Below, in pieces: positions 1 through 8,069 of a stretch of DNA of 64,000 nucleotides (within the stretch, counting starts at the first letter, position 1; each line of letters opens with the position of its first letter). The position numbers and the translations under genes are program-made. The DNA comes from a virus: positions 33,381 through 97,380 of the IMG/VR virus record IMGVR_UViG_3300042346_000326, one strand, 5' to 3'. The notes under the pieces were generated by a model. That model did no database searches. It saw nothing but the letters and a program-made list of their open reading frames with translations, and was not told the origin of the DNA.

Positions 1-2
1 CA

Positions 3-398
3 TGGGAGAAGGCTGCACAACGTGACAAGACTATGGCTTCAGACATCGTTACTCGTTACTCTAGGGCGTTAACAGAAATGCAGTCTGCTCCTAACGATGC
101 TGCACGTCGTAATGCTGAATTTAAGTTAGAGCAGGCTCTTGAACATGGTTCGATGTTATTTGAAGACATTCATCGTTCTCGAAAACTTGCTTTTACAGAA
201 TTTGGTAGGGGATACGATGACTTTTATAACTACCGTTGGCAAGCAGGAAAGAAATACGGAACTGTACCCGCATTACGCAAGATGCATGACTATCTCAAAG
301 CACGTCAAGAAGAACAGGCCGTTGAAACTTATGGCGTAGAGTTACCAGATACACAGACGCTCATAAGGAGAGCAGCAACTTATAGAGTAAAGGAATAA
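3..398 (+). CDS. Hypothetical protein, 5' end cut by window edge
   Basis: The frame is open to the left edge: codons from position 3 read WEKAAQRDKT before the first ATG at 33, so the true start is probably outside the window. The visible part is about 130 residues, charged, mostly helical in character and rich in Arg/Glu, with a YDDFYNYRW segment. I do not recognise the family. The stop at 396-398 is followed at once by the next gene's TTG start at 400, so the two are probably co-transcribed and translationally coupled. Confidence 0.7.
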   Translation, partial: WEKAAQRDKTMASDIVTRYSRALTEMQSAPNDAARRNAEFKLEQALEHGSMLFEDIHRSRKLAFTEFGRGYDDFYNYRWQAGKKYGTVPALRKMHDYLKARQEEQAVETYGVELPDTQTLIRRAATYRVKE

Positions 399-399
399 C

Positions 400-888
400 T
401 TGAACATACTTCTATCACTAAACGGGGTACTACGGGCGGAATCTGGAGAACCAAACAGAGCAGGGGTAATCCTGTACTACGCTCTTAATGCTGCACACCG
501 TGTTGCCATCATTACAAAAGATGATAAAGACAATGCAAAACATTGGTTACAGTCTCACGGCATAATCGGCTACGATGATTTGCTGGATAACTCTGTTGAT
601 TTAGCGGGCGAAGACTTAAAGAAGCGTCAGTTTCTTCTCAGCAGAGGAAAATCTCCTGTTGAAATGTACATTGACTCTGACCCAGAGATGTGTGCGTGGG
701 TATTTGAGCACCAGAATGTTCCTACTCTCCTGGTCAGTCATCCAAGTTACTTGCCAGTAGAACATCGACCAGATGCTCCTCGCAAGGTTCGTGCATGGAA
801 TGAGATTGAAGAGGCTGTTACAAGAGTTAACATTGCTAAATCAAAGTTTGCATCACAACCAAAAGATGTAACTCTGTGGGATGACTGA
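400..888 (+). CDS. HAD-like protein with degenerate motif I
   Basis: 162 aa from a TTG start directly after the previous stop. The N-terminus (ILLSLNGVL) sits where a haloacid dehalogenase-fold phosphatase has hhhDxDG(T/V), but both aspartates are replaced (Ser6, Asn8). A motif IV-like YIDSDPEMC is present near residue 90, and the central part (TKDDKDNAKHWL) fits a small HAD. HAD catalysis needs the first Asp as nucleophile, so this copy is probably a binding or regulatory protein, or a pseudo-enzyme. The stop overlaps the ATG of the next gene (TGATG). Fold call is from pattern only. Confidence 0.6.
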   Translation: MNILLSLNGVLRAESGEPNRAGVILYYALNAAHRVAIITKDDKDNAKHWLQSHGIIGYDDLLDNSVDLAGEDLKKRQFLLSRGKSPVEMYIDSDPEMCAWVFEHQNVPTLLVSHPSYLPVEHRPDAPRKVRAWNEIEEAVTRVNIAKSKFASQPKDVTLWDD

Positions 889-2390
889 TGATTATTTTCT
901 CAGGTACAGAGGTTGGCAGTAATCGCACCCTTCTAGAGGGTATGAAGGTCGAGTCGATGGGGCTCAACTATTGGGGTTTGCGTAAACGGGGACTACCAAA
1001 AACAAAGACATGGTTGATATCTGAACATTTTGATGACAATACAAAAGTTTACATTGAATCAGGTGCATCACAAGCGGACAAGTCTGGTCTGTCCAAAACA
1101 GAGTTAGAAGACCTTGCCGCTGACTACCAGGAGTTTCTGGTTAACAACGCTGACAGGGCCGCAGCCTTCTTAGAGTTTGACTCACAGACTCTGGGCAAAG
1201 AATGGGTCGCCCAACAACGTTCCTTTTTCAGTAATGACCCTAAGTTATGGGTAATCTGGCATCAAGAGTACGGGATACAGAACCTCAAAGAACTATCAGA
1301 GCAATTCCAAAATGTTGCAATACCCAATGAAGAGATTGAATCGGTAACTAACCTTGCAGGTATTGTGAGGTCATACCAGAGACAGTATGGAACCCATTAT
1401 CATGGCATTGGATGTGCCAAGCCAGACAACTTGAGACAGATACCATTTGCCACAGCCAGCACATTGTCATGGATATCGCCTATGAGACGAGGCGAAACAA
1501 TCATCTGGGATGGAACAAAGTTAGTTAGATATCCCAAGAAGATGAAGGACCAAGCCAGACCTCGCTATAAGGCGATTGTAGAGAAAGCAGGACTGGACTA
1601 TTTAGAGTTTGTCAACGATAGTACCCTTGAAGCCACTAAGGTAGCGGTGTGGTCATACCTACGATTGGAAGAGTCAATGGATAAGAAGAGACCCGATTTA
1701 CACATCATTGATGGTGGAAAAAAAGAAGAAGTATCTGATAACAGCGATACGCCCCTTATGTCGGGTTTGATGGAATTAGGGGGGTACCTTTCTGATAACA
1801 GTGGAGCAGAAGGGAGGAAAGTGGAGCGAAGTGAAGTGGTTCCACGAGCCCCTGAAGAGATGCAGAATTTACCTGTCTTTGGCTTTAAAACAAAAACTGT
1901 AGTAGAAACAGATGAAGATGGAAAGGACATTCTTAAAGATGTACCCGTCATTCAAACGCAGAGTAGTTCAATTCGTCAGTGCAACACTTGCTTTGTCGCT
2001 GCTAATTGCCCTGCTTTCAAGCCTGATAATTCTTGTGCCTTCAATCTTCCAGTAGAAGTTAAGACCAAGGAACAACTAAAAGCCCTGCTCACAGCCATAA
2101 TTGAGATGCAAGGACAGCGTGTAGCGTTCATGCGTTTTGCCGAAGAAGTGAACGGTGGGTATGCAGACCCTAACGTTTCACAAGAGATAGACCGACTATT
2201 TAAGTTAGTCAATCAGGTCAAGGAGATGGAATCTAACAAGGAGTTTATACAGATTACAGCCCAACGCCAGAGCGCTGGTGGCGTTCTTTCAGCCATCTTT
2301 GGAGACCGTGCTCAAGCATTACGTGAGTTGCCAGAAACGCTAAAAGAAGATACGGTTACAAAAATAATCACAGAATCTATTGAAGAGTGA
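888..2390 (+). CDS. Conserved-looking phage protein, unknown function, Cys cluster
   Basis: 500 aa. The N-terminal 230 residues look like an alpha/beta barrel: KVYIESGAS near residue 55 and HGIGCAKPDNLRQIPF near 170 vaguely resemble the DSGA and H-G-G segments of tRNA-guanine transglycosylase/DpdA-type barrels, but I cannot establish this. A low-complexity linker (about 270-330) leads to a Cys cluster, C-x2-C-x5-C-x8-C, near residue 365, likely metal binding, then a helical C-terminus. It shares the TGATG junction with the HAD-like gene, suggesting a joint function. No confident family. Confidence 0.65.
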   Translation: MIIFSGTEVGSNRTLLEGMKVESMGLNYWGLRKRGLPKTKTWLISEHFDDNTKVYIESGASQADKSGLSKTELEDLAADYQEFLVNNADRAAAFLEFDSQTLGKEWVAQQRSFFSNDPKLWVIWHQEYGIQNLKELSEQFQNVAIPNEEIESVTNLAGIVRSYQRQYGTHYHGIGCAKPDNLRQIPFATASTLSWISPMRRGETIIWDGTKLVRYPKKMKDQARPRYKAIVEKAGLDYLEFVNDSTLEATKVAVWSYLRLEESMDKKRPDLHIIDGGKKEEVSDNSDTPLMSGLMELGGYLSDNSGAEGRKVERSEVVPRAPEEMQNLPVFGFKTKTVVETDEDGKDILKDVPVIQTQSSSIRQCNTCFVAANCPAFKPDNSCAFNLPVEVKTKEQLKALLTAIIEMQGQRVAFMRFAEEVNGGYADPNVSQEIDRLFKLVNQVKEMESNKEFIQITAQRQSAGGVLSAIFGDRAQALRELPETLKEDTVTKIITESIEE

Positions 2391-2408
2391 TATCTGATAA
2401 CAGGTAAA

Positions 2409-3137
2409 ATGGGGAGTAAAATCATTAAGATTTTAAAGTTTATACCAGATTTAAAAACTACTTCTATAGAAATCTCTTCTCCAGTCCCTGCCATCACGAC
2501 CATACCAAATTGGTACAGGACTATACCTCAGTTTATGAATGGTGAAAAGAAACTTAAAGTAATTCCTGGTGAAAGAAGCGTAAATACTACTGTAAAACGT
2601 TGCACCCCCTTTTTGGATGGAATGACCATAGGTTATATGCTGGTTTTGTCAGACGATATTCAAGTTGTAATAGATACTCAAACAGGTTTTCAAGGTCTTT
2701 GGTGGAGAACTTCTTCTACATTAGTTACTGAACATGCTTCAGAACAACATCCAAATCTTTACATTTCAGAAGAATATTCAAATAAAGTTTTTAAATGGGC
2801 AAATGAATGGCAGTTACAAACTCCTCCAGGTTACAGTCTCTATTGTTCTCATCCTTCTAACAGGCTAGACCTTCCCTTTCATACTTTTACAGGAGTTGTT
2901 GATTCAGACCTTTACCCGTTGTCTACTCAATTTCCTTTTGTGATTAAAAAAGACTTTGAAGGTATTATTGAACGAGGAACGCCTGTTGCTCAACTAATCC
3001 CAATAAAGAGAGATTTATGGAAGTCTCAAGTTGAACTTTACGATGAAACAAGTCACCCACGAAGAATGCGTCAATTTTTTGGAAAAATAGACAGGGCATA
3101 CAAAAACAACTTTTGGTCTAAAAAGGTTTATCAATAG
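2409..3137 (+). CDS. 'TPPGYS' family protein, paralogue 1 of 5 (DUF6065-like)
   Basis: 242 aa. It shares an ordered motif set with four other proteins in this window (50.8-54.2 kb): IPxWYR near residue 35, KRCTPFLDGMTIGY near 67, TPPGYS near 139, HPSNRLDLPFHTFTGVVDSD near 148-168, and FEGIIERGTPVAQLIPIKRDLW near 185-205. The pattern resembles phage proteins annotated DUF6065, from memory and not checked. Function unknown; the beta-rich, Gly/Pro-rich layout would suit a jelly-roll fold. It stands alone, 48 kb from the other copies, with its own short upstream gap. Confidence 0.75.
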   Translation: MGSKIIKILKFIPDLKTTSIEISSPVPAITTIPNWYRTIPQFMNGEKKLKVIPGERSVNTTVKRCTPFLDGMTIGYMLVLSDDIQVVIDTQTGFQGLWWRTSSTLVTEHASEQHPNLYISEEYSNKVFKWANEWQLQTPPGYSLYCSHPSNRLDLPFHTFTGVVDSDLYPLSTQFPFVIKKDFEGIIERGTPVAQLIPIKRDLWKSQVELYDETSHPRRMRQFFGKIDRAYKNNFWSKKVYQ

Positions 3138-3247
3138 TTTAACAACCTGCATTAACTTTTGAACTTTTTGCTATTGATAGGTGCATGATAGGATTTTGAA
3201 CATAACAATGTTCCTCCCTTTTTAGGGGTATTTAACAATTATATGAA

Positions 3248-5272
3248 ATGGTAGGGGATATGAATTATTTTTCTTTTAAGTTGGCTGAAGACTTTGTTAC
3301 TCAATACAAAGGCAAGAAGTCACCTTTTGGTTATCAAGACGCTGGCGGGAATTCTGTAGGAGAGATTACCTTTCTTCGTACCTATTCTCGTCTAAAGGAA
3401 GATGGTCGCAAAGAGACGTGGGTTGATGTATGTGAGCGGGTTATCAATGGCATGTACTCTCTACAGAAGGACCACGCTAAGAGTCAACGTCTTCCATGGT
3501 CTGATGCCAAAGCAGCAGCCTCCGCTAAGGAAGCATTTGACCGCCTCTTCAATCTAAAGTGGACACCACCTGGACGTGGTCTGTGGGTCATGGGCACGCC
3601 TCTTGTGAATGTCCAACGAAACTCCGCAGCATTACAAAACTGTGCATTCGTCTCGACTGGTTCCATGACAAAGACAGACCCAGCAAAACCATTTGCTTTC
3701 TTAATGGAAGCATCGATGCTGGGAGTTGGTGTTGGTTTTGATGACAAGGGCGCAGACAAAGACTTCACTATCTATGCACCACAAGGAGAACTCGATTATG
3801 AAATCCCTGATACAAGAGAAGGCTGGGTTGAATCAACTGCATCACTTATTAATGCCTACCTACGACCAGACTCTAAGGCTCCAAAGTTTGATTATTCAAA
3901 GGTTCGCCCAGCAGGAGAACCAATTAAGATATTTGGTGGAACAGCAGCAGGACCAGACCCGTTAATTAAACTTCACGACTTGATTCGTGGAATGTTCGAT
4001 AGTCGTGCAGGTCAGAAATTAACTCGCAGAGACATCGCAGACATCGGCAACATGATTGGTGTCTGTGTTGTATCTGGAAATGTTCGTCGTTCTGCTGAGT
4101 TGCTTATGGGCAGACTTGATGATGAAGAGTTTCTAAACCTTAAGAACTACGACAAACACCCAGAGCGCCTTGCTCATGGCTGGATGTCAAACAACTCTGT
4201 TGAGGTATCTGTTGGTCAAGACCTATCGCCAATCATTGATGGTATTGCTCGCAACGGTGAGCCAGGAGTTATCTGGATGGATGTCACTCGCAAGTATGGT
4301 CGCCTTGCTGACCCTGAGAACAACAAGGATTGGCGTGCTGTTGGCTACAACCCATGCGCTGAACAGTCACTTGAATCCTACGAATGCTGCACACTAGTTG
4401 AGACCTACCTCAATCGCCACGAGAACCTAGAAGACTTTTTGCGCACCCTAAAGTTTGCATATCTTTATGCAAAGACTGTAACGCTTCTTCCTACTCACTG
4501 GGAAGAGACCAACGCCATCATGCAGCGCAATCGTCGTATTGGAACTTCTATATCTGGCGTTGCAAACTTTGCAGATAACAGGGGCTTGCCAACTCTTCGT
4601 GAGTGGATGGATAAAGGCTATTCAGTAATTCAAAGTTATGACAAGAACTACTCTGAGTGGCTAGGTATCCGTGAGTCAATCAAGACTACAACTGTTAAGC
4701 CAAGCGGAACAGTCTCTATCCTTGCTGGTGAATCTCCTGGAGTTCACTGGTCTGTTGGTGGCAAATACTTTATGCGTGCTATTCGTTTTGCAAACAATGA
4801 CCCAATGCTTCCATTGTTTAAGATGGCGAATTACAGAGTAGAACCCGCCAATGAATCTCCTGATACGACTTCTGTTGTCTTCTTCCCTGTAAAGTCAGAT
4901 GCTATACGTTCTGAGAAGGATGTAAGTATCTACGAGAAGATGGCACTTGCTGCTACTGCACAAAGATATTGGTCAGATAACTCTGTAAGTGTGACTATCT
5001 CATTTGACCCTGAAAAAGAGTCTTCGGCTATTGGAACTGTGCTTCACATGTATGACGGACAGTTAAAGACAGTCTCATTCTTACCAAGTGGTAACCATAT
5101 CTATCCTCAAATGCCTTACACACAGATAGGTGAAGAGTTCTACAACGATGCAACTATGGAAATCTTCCCGATTGATTTTAGTGGCGTTTATGCTGGAATG
5201 GCAGCCGATGCAATTGGTGAAGCGTATTGCACAACTGATGCGTGTGAGATAAAGTTAATCTCAAACACATAA
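3248..5272 (+). CDS. Adenosylcobalamin-dependent (class II) ribonucleoside-triphosphate reductase
   Basis: 674 aa, somewhat shorter than the about 740 aa of the monomeric Lactobacillus enzyme. It reduces ribonucleotides to deoxyribonucleotides for phage DNA synthesis using B12. Visible family features: QNCAFVST with Cys132 (first redox Cys), VSGNVRRSAEL, NPCAEQSLESYECCT (thiyl-radical Cys, its redox partner and the catalytic Glu), KPSGTVSILAGESPGVH, and a C-terminal C-x4-C (YCTTDACE) for re-reduction. All key cysteines are present, so it should be active. The start could also be the ATG at 3260, where MNYFSFKLAEDF begins and an AGGGGA lies just upstream. A strong terminator follows. Confidence 0.95.
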   Translation: MVGDMNYFSFKLAEDFVTQYKGKKSPFGYQDAGGNSVGEITFLRTYSRLKEDGRKETWVDVCERVINGMYSLQKDHAKSQRLPWSDAKAAASAKEAFDRLFNLKWTPPGRGLWVMGTPLVNVQRNSAALQNCAFVSTGSMTKTDPAKPFAFLMEASMLGVGVGFDDKGADKDFTIYAPQGELDYEIPDTREGWVESTASLINAYLRPDSKAPKFDYSKVRPAGEPIKIFGGTAAGPDPLIKLHDLIRGMFDSRAGQKLTRRDIADIGNMIGVCVVSGNVRRSAELLMGRLDDEEFLNLKNYDKHPERLAHGWMSNNSVEVSVGQDLSPIIDGIARNGEPGVIWMDVTRKYGRLADPENNKDWRAVGYNPCAEQSLESYECCTLVETYLNRHENLEDFLRTLKFAYLYAKTVTLLPTHWEETNAIMQRNRRIGTSISGVANFADNRGLPTLREWMDKGYSVIQSYDKNYSEWLGIRESIKTTTVKPSGTVSILAGESPGVHWSVGGKYFMRAIRFANNDPMLPLFKMANYRVEPANESPDTTSVVFFPVKSDAIRSEKDVSIYEKMALAATAQRYWSDNSVSVTISFDPEKESSAIGTVLHMYDGQLKTVSFLPSGNHIYPQMPYTQIGEEFYNDATMEIFPIDFSGVYAGMAADAIGEAYCTTDACEIKLISNT

Positions 5273-5276
5273 GGAA

Positions 5277-5302
5277 AAAGCCCCTCGTAATTGAGGGGCT
5301 TT
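5277..5302. terminator. Rho-independent terminator, probably bidirectional
   Basis: AAGCCCCTC / GAGGGGCTT stem with a 6-nt loop, followed by a T-rich run on the plus strand and preceded by an A-run, so it can act on both strands. It lies between the converging RNR (+) and transglycosylase (-) genes. Confidence 0.9.
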
Positions 5303-5316
5303 CTCTTTTGGTATTG

Positions 5317-5336
5317 CTTTTGGTATGACTTTGCTT
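5317..5336. repeat. 20-nt repeat, copy A
   Basis: CTTTTGGTATGACTTTGCTT, outside any gene, just downstream of the transglycosylase stop. Two near-identical copies lie inside the integrase gene (6226-6244 and 6402-6421). Confidence 0.85.
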
Positions 5337-5365
5337 TTTAAGCCTTTACCTATTGCTTTACCTAT

Positions 5366-5941
5366 TTAGTTCTTGCCTTTGCCTTTTGCTATTGCTTTGG
5401 CTTTTGGCTTGGTATCAGGGAACTTTGCTATCCATTCTTGGGTTCTAGCGGTCATTCCCTTCCACGCACTCCAATTCTCGCCCCCATTGCTCATGTGATA
5501 AGCAATCTGAGCGTTTACCACAGGGTTTAGCAGTTCGGCATTGGAATCCAATCCAAACTTCGCTCTTCTGTCTGCACCCAACTCTCCTAGCATGTTTATC
5601 TGAAACAAGCCGTATGAGTTGTCGCCTGTTGAGGCGTTCCCATTATGTGCGAGCGGTCTACCCGATGATTCTTTCTTCGCAACTGCCCATGCTTCTCGTA
5701 GGTCTTGCCCTTCGAACCCAACTGCTTTCAGTAGGGCTACTAGTTCTAGGTCACTCAACTTGTGAGAGTTCTCGAACTTGGCAAGCAACTTGTCGCTGGA
5801 CTCTTGCTCGACTTGGGCTTCCAACGCCTCTGCCTTTGTGGGGCTAAACGCTGGAGTGATTCTCCCTACTCCGAATGTTCCTGAAAGGAACGCGGTAGTT
5901 AGAATCAACACTACAAGCCGATTTTGTGTTTCTAGTTTCAT
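5366..5941 (-). CDS. Secreted lytic transglycosylase-like protein
   Basis: 191 aa. An N-terminal hydrophobic segment (residues about 9-27) fits a signal peptide or anchor. The core has the SLT/goose-lysozyme signature: AVAKKESSGRP with the likely catalytic Glu, then NASTGDNSYGLFQINM, then NPVVNAQIAYHMSNGG and NWSAW. It should cleave peptidoglycan glycan strands. The C-terminus is Lys/Ala/Gly-rich. An AGGAG lies 6 nt before the ATG, and the integrase stop lies just upstream at 5950, so the two are likely one transcript. It may be a virion entry enzyme or a second lysin; the CHAP endolysin is at 24.3 kb. Confidence 0.85.
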   Translation of the reverse strand: MKLETQNRLVVLILTTAFLSGTFGVGRITPAFSPTKAEALEAQVEQESSDKLLAKFENSHKLSDLELVALLKAVGFEGQDLREAWAVAKKESSGRPLAHNGNASTGDNSYGLFQINMLGELGADRRAKFGLDSNAELLNPVVNAQIAYHMSNGGENWSAWKGMTARTQEWIAKFPDTKPKAKAIAKGKGKN

Positions 5942-5949
5942 CAGTTCTC

Positions 5950-7227
5950 CTAACCCAGAAAGTCATTGACAATTTCACTCGCCTTTGATTTCTGGTGTCG
6001 AACGCGGTGTAAGTAGCGTTCGGTAGTTTTTATGGATTGATGACCCAATCGCTCTTTTACTTCATGGACATCAACGCCGTTTTTAAGTAACTGCGTTGCG
6101 TTCGCATGTCGTAAGTCGTGAGTTCTTGGACTCCAACCCATGCCTGATTTGGCTATTGCTTTGTTCCAAATGGTTCTCCATGTATCTCGTGGCAGGTGAC
6201 TCGGTTCGTCAAGTATGACTTCACCCTTTTGGTATGACTTTGCTCTTTGCGACCTTCGATACTCTCGAACTATCGCTTTACAATCGTCACACCTACAAGA
6301 CCCACTTGCGTAAGCCCTGAGCGTGCCATGTTGGAACAGTTTTCCGTCTTTCACGAATGGTCGTAAAGACTTTGCTGTGCCACGAGAATCTTTAATTTTA
6401 CCTTTTGGTATGACTTTGCTTCTCTCAAAGACTAACTCTTCTTTTGCTATTCGATTTGCCCTGACAAACGCCTTTATCTCTAGTAACAGGGCTTCGGGCA
6501 ATACAACTGAACGCTTGTAACCTGACTTAGTGGCATCTACGACTAAGAATCTACTTCCGTTATTGCGTGCTTTGCCTAACTCACTCACTCGCCTCTGTAT
6601 AAAAACTTCTTTTGTATTGAAATTAAAATCTTTTAATCGAATCTCTGTGGCTTCTCCGAAGCGTGCGCCCGAAGCAACAAGGAACTTCGCAAACAACTTC
6701 GCACCCTCTGTCGGTAAGTGACTAACAATCTTCTTGAACTCGTCAGGCTCGACCACATTGGAAATGTCCGATTTGCCTACTTTGACCTTTATGCCACGAG
6801 TCGGGTTGGTTTGGGCTATTTGCCCCTCTTGTAACCATTTGTAGAGAGAGCCTAGACACGCCTTGATTTGAGCCAGCGTTGCGCCACCGACCCCCTGAGC
6901 CTTCAATTCGCCCAAGAGTTCTCGGACTTCAAGCGTGGATACCTCAGAAACGCGTTTAGAGCCGATTTGAGGGGCTAGATACCTGCCCCAAAGGGATTCA
7001 TACCCCTTCTTCGTGATAGGCAGTAATTCGGCGGTTCTAAGCCATTTTTCGGCATACTCAGAAAGGGTCAAATTAGCCCTTGAAGGGCTCTCTGAGCCCC
7101 CATTCTCCATGCGTAGGGCTTGATACCGAGCCTCACTCTCGGAAGCCCAAGTGCCAGCAGACAGGCGTTTAGAGCCCTGCCTGTAATAGCCTGTGAAGCG
7201 TGAGCCACGCCTGACCACATACGCCAC
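5950..7227 (-). CDS. int: Tyrosine recombinase (integrase) with Cys-rich insertion
   Basis: 425 aa from a GTG preceded by a GAGGGGG ribosome site. N-terminal arm-binding-like region (MAYVVRRGSRFTGYYR), SAM-like core-binding domain (about 53-145), catalytic domain with Arg189, Lys234, His370-x2-Arg373, His396 and nucleophile Tyr405, so the full catalytic set is present. Between Lys234 and the HxxR box lies an insertion (about 280-335) with HGTLRAY...CRCDDC and a basic helix, a zinc-like segment seen in other actinobacterial and phage proteins. Predicted role: site-specific integration and, with the xis-like protein at 7.4 kb, excision. Two copies of the 20-nt repeat lie inside the gene in different reading frames. 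Confidence 0.93.
   Translation of the reverse strand: MAYVVRRGSRFTGYYRQGSKRLSAGTWASESEARYQALRMENGGSESPSRANLTLSEYAEKWLRTAELLPITKKGYESLWGRYLAPQIGSKRVSEVSTLEVRELLGELKAQGVGGATLAQIKACLGSLYKWLQEGQIAQTNPTRGIKVKVGKSDISNVVEPDEFKKIVSHLPTEGAKLFAKFLVASGARFGEATEIRLKDFNFNTKEVFIQRRVSELGKARNNGSRFLVVDATKSGYKRSVVLPEALLLEIKAFVRANRIAKEELVFERSKVIPKGKIKDSRGTAKSLRPFVKDGKLFQHGTLRAYASGSCRCDDCKAIVREYRRSQRAKSYQKGEVILDEPSHLPRDTWRTIWNKAIAKSGMGWSPRTHDLRHANATQLLKNGVDVHEVKERLGHQSIKTTERYLHRVRHQKSKASEIVNDFLG
6226..6244. repeat. 20-nt repeat, copy B (inside int)
   Basis: CTTTTGGTATGACTTTGCT. On the minus strand it is read as AKSYQK within the integrase. Confidence 0.85.
6402..6421. repeat. 20-nt repeat, copy C (inside int)
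   Basis: CTTTTGGTATGACTTTGCTT. On the minus strand it is read as SKVIPK, a different frame from copy B, so the DNA rather than the peptide is what is conserved. Confidence 0.85.
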
Positions 7228-7229
7228 GA

Positions 7230-7324
7230 AAGCCCCCTCTACTCGTGAGTAACATTACTGATGAGTAAGTTACTGACGAGTAACATCTAGGTCAAATCCG
7301 AAGCCCCCTCTACTGATGAGTAAC
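7230..7324. repeat. Four 13-nt iterons and a 14-nt direct repeat upstream of int
   Basis: The pattern ACT[CG][AG][TC]GAGTAA[CG] occurs at 7241-7253, 7257-7269, 7272-7284 and 7312-7324. AAGCCCCCTCTACT occurs at 7230-7243 and 7301-7314. These lie in the 190-nt gap between int and the terminator of the long minus operon. They could be integrase arm-type, excisionase or repressor sites controlling int. Confidence 0.75.
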
Positions 7325-7333
7325 TTATGGGCA

Positions 7334-7370
7334 TAAAAAAGACCCCCATTCCTGATACGGAATGAGGGTC
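7334..7370 (-). terminator. Rho-independent terminator of the minus-strand operon
   Basis: A 12-bp stem with one mismatch (GACCCTCATTCC / GGAATGGGGGTC on the minus strand) and a 6-nt loop, followed on the minus strand by TTTTTT. It ends transcription coming from the xis-like gene and separates that operon from int. Confidence 0.9.
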
Positions 7371-7413
7371 GGTCACATAATGACTAAGTGCTTAGACGAG
7401 TTGAGTTATTCGC

Positions 7414-7629
7414 TTATGTGTTTTCGGATTCAGAAACTACTTCAAGTTCTGATTCTTTTCGATTCTGATTCCATTCTTCGATTGTTTTCTTTTTCCATAC
7501 AGGAGTTCTTCCTATGTATGTATCGGGTTCGGGAAGGGTGTTTCTTCTTCGATAAGTGTAAAGAGTTGAATACTTTAATCCTAACAACTCGCTTACTTGG
7601 TCGTTCGTTAGCCATTCGTTCTCACTCAC
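7414..7629 (-). CDS. Excisionase / MerR-like helix-turn-helix protein
   Basis: 71 aa. LTNDQVSELLGLKYSTLYTYRRRNTLPEPD...GRTPVWKKKTIEEW is the winged-helix pattern of excisionase and AlpA-type DNA-binding proteins. The acidic tail (ESELEVVSESENT) is unstructured. It is the last gene of the minus operon, next to int, which fits a recombination directionality factor; a small repressor is the alternative. ATG overlaps the upstream gene's stop (ATGA). Confidence 0.8.
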   Translation of the reverse strand: MSENEWLTNDQVSELLGLKYSTLYTYRRRNTLPEPDTYIGRTPVWKKKTIEEWNQNRKESELEVVSESENT

Positions 7630-8069
7630 TTTGTTTCCTTTACATAAAGTTGTTGTGATTCATTGTTGAACCACAAGTAAGGTAAATCATTTTCAATGTT
7701 GAAGTGATAGTAAGTTGAATCTTTGCGATTCAGATTACTCTGATGTGAATTGTGAAAGTTTGGATTGCCAAACCACTTTGGTAATTCACAATCAGGATAC
7801 ATTGAATGAAGTGCTACAAACTTTTCACGCATTGTGTCTTTGTAACCACGAACAATCCATTCATCACAGATTGCGATTCCGTATTCACAAAGTAACTTCT
7901 CGTGACCGCGCCACAGATTCGTAGCAGGGTGATTGCGCCAACCTTTTGTTTCGCCACGAAGCGCACGAAGTATCTGCCACGCTTCTACGCGTTGCTTACC
8001 TAGTCGCTTGTAATCGAGAGCCTGAGCCGACTTAACAAAGTCGGGATAAGGCAGGAATGTATTAACCAT
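7626..8069 (-). CDS. Pyrimidine-dimer DNA glycosylase family protein
   Basis: 147 aa. The N-terminal MVNTFLPYPDFVKSAQALDYKRLGKQRVEAWQIL and GWRNHPATNLWRGH match the actinobacterial MSMEG_6728-like branch of the T4 endonuclease V/pyrimidine-dimer glycosylase family. Predicted role: excision of UV photoproducts, sensible for a phage of sunlit waters. The stop overlaps the xis-like ATG, and its own ATG overlaps the preceding small ORF (TAATG). Activity is inferred from the family; the short catalytic N-terminus appears intact. Confidence 0.8.
   Translation of the reverse strand: MVNTFLPYPDFVKSAQALDYKRLGKQRVEAWQILRALRGETKGWRNHPATNLWRGHEKLLCEYGIAICDEWIVRGYKDTMREKFVALHSMYPDCELPKWFGNPNFHNSHQSNLNRKDSTYYHFNIENDLPYLWFNNESQQLYVKETK

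Noticed and set aside
3138-3247. Cobalamin riboswitch before the B12-dependent RNR
   Set aside because: The gap is only 110 nt and I see no B12-box-like conserved core; nothing beyond AT-rich promoter-like sequence.
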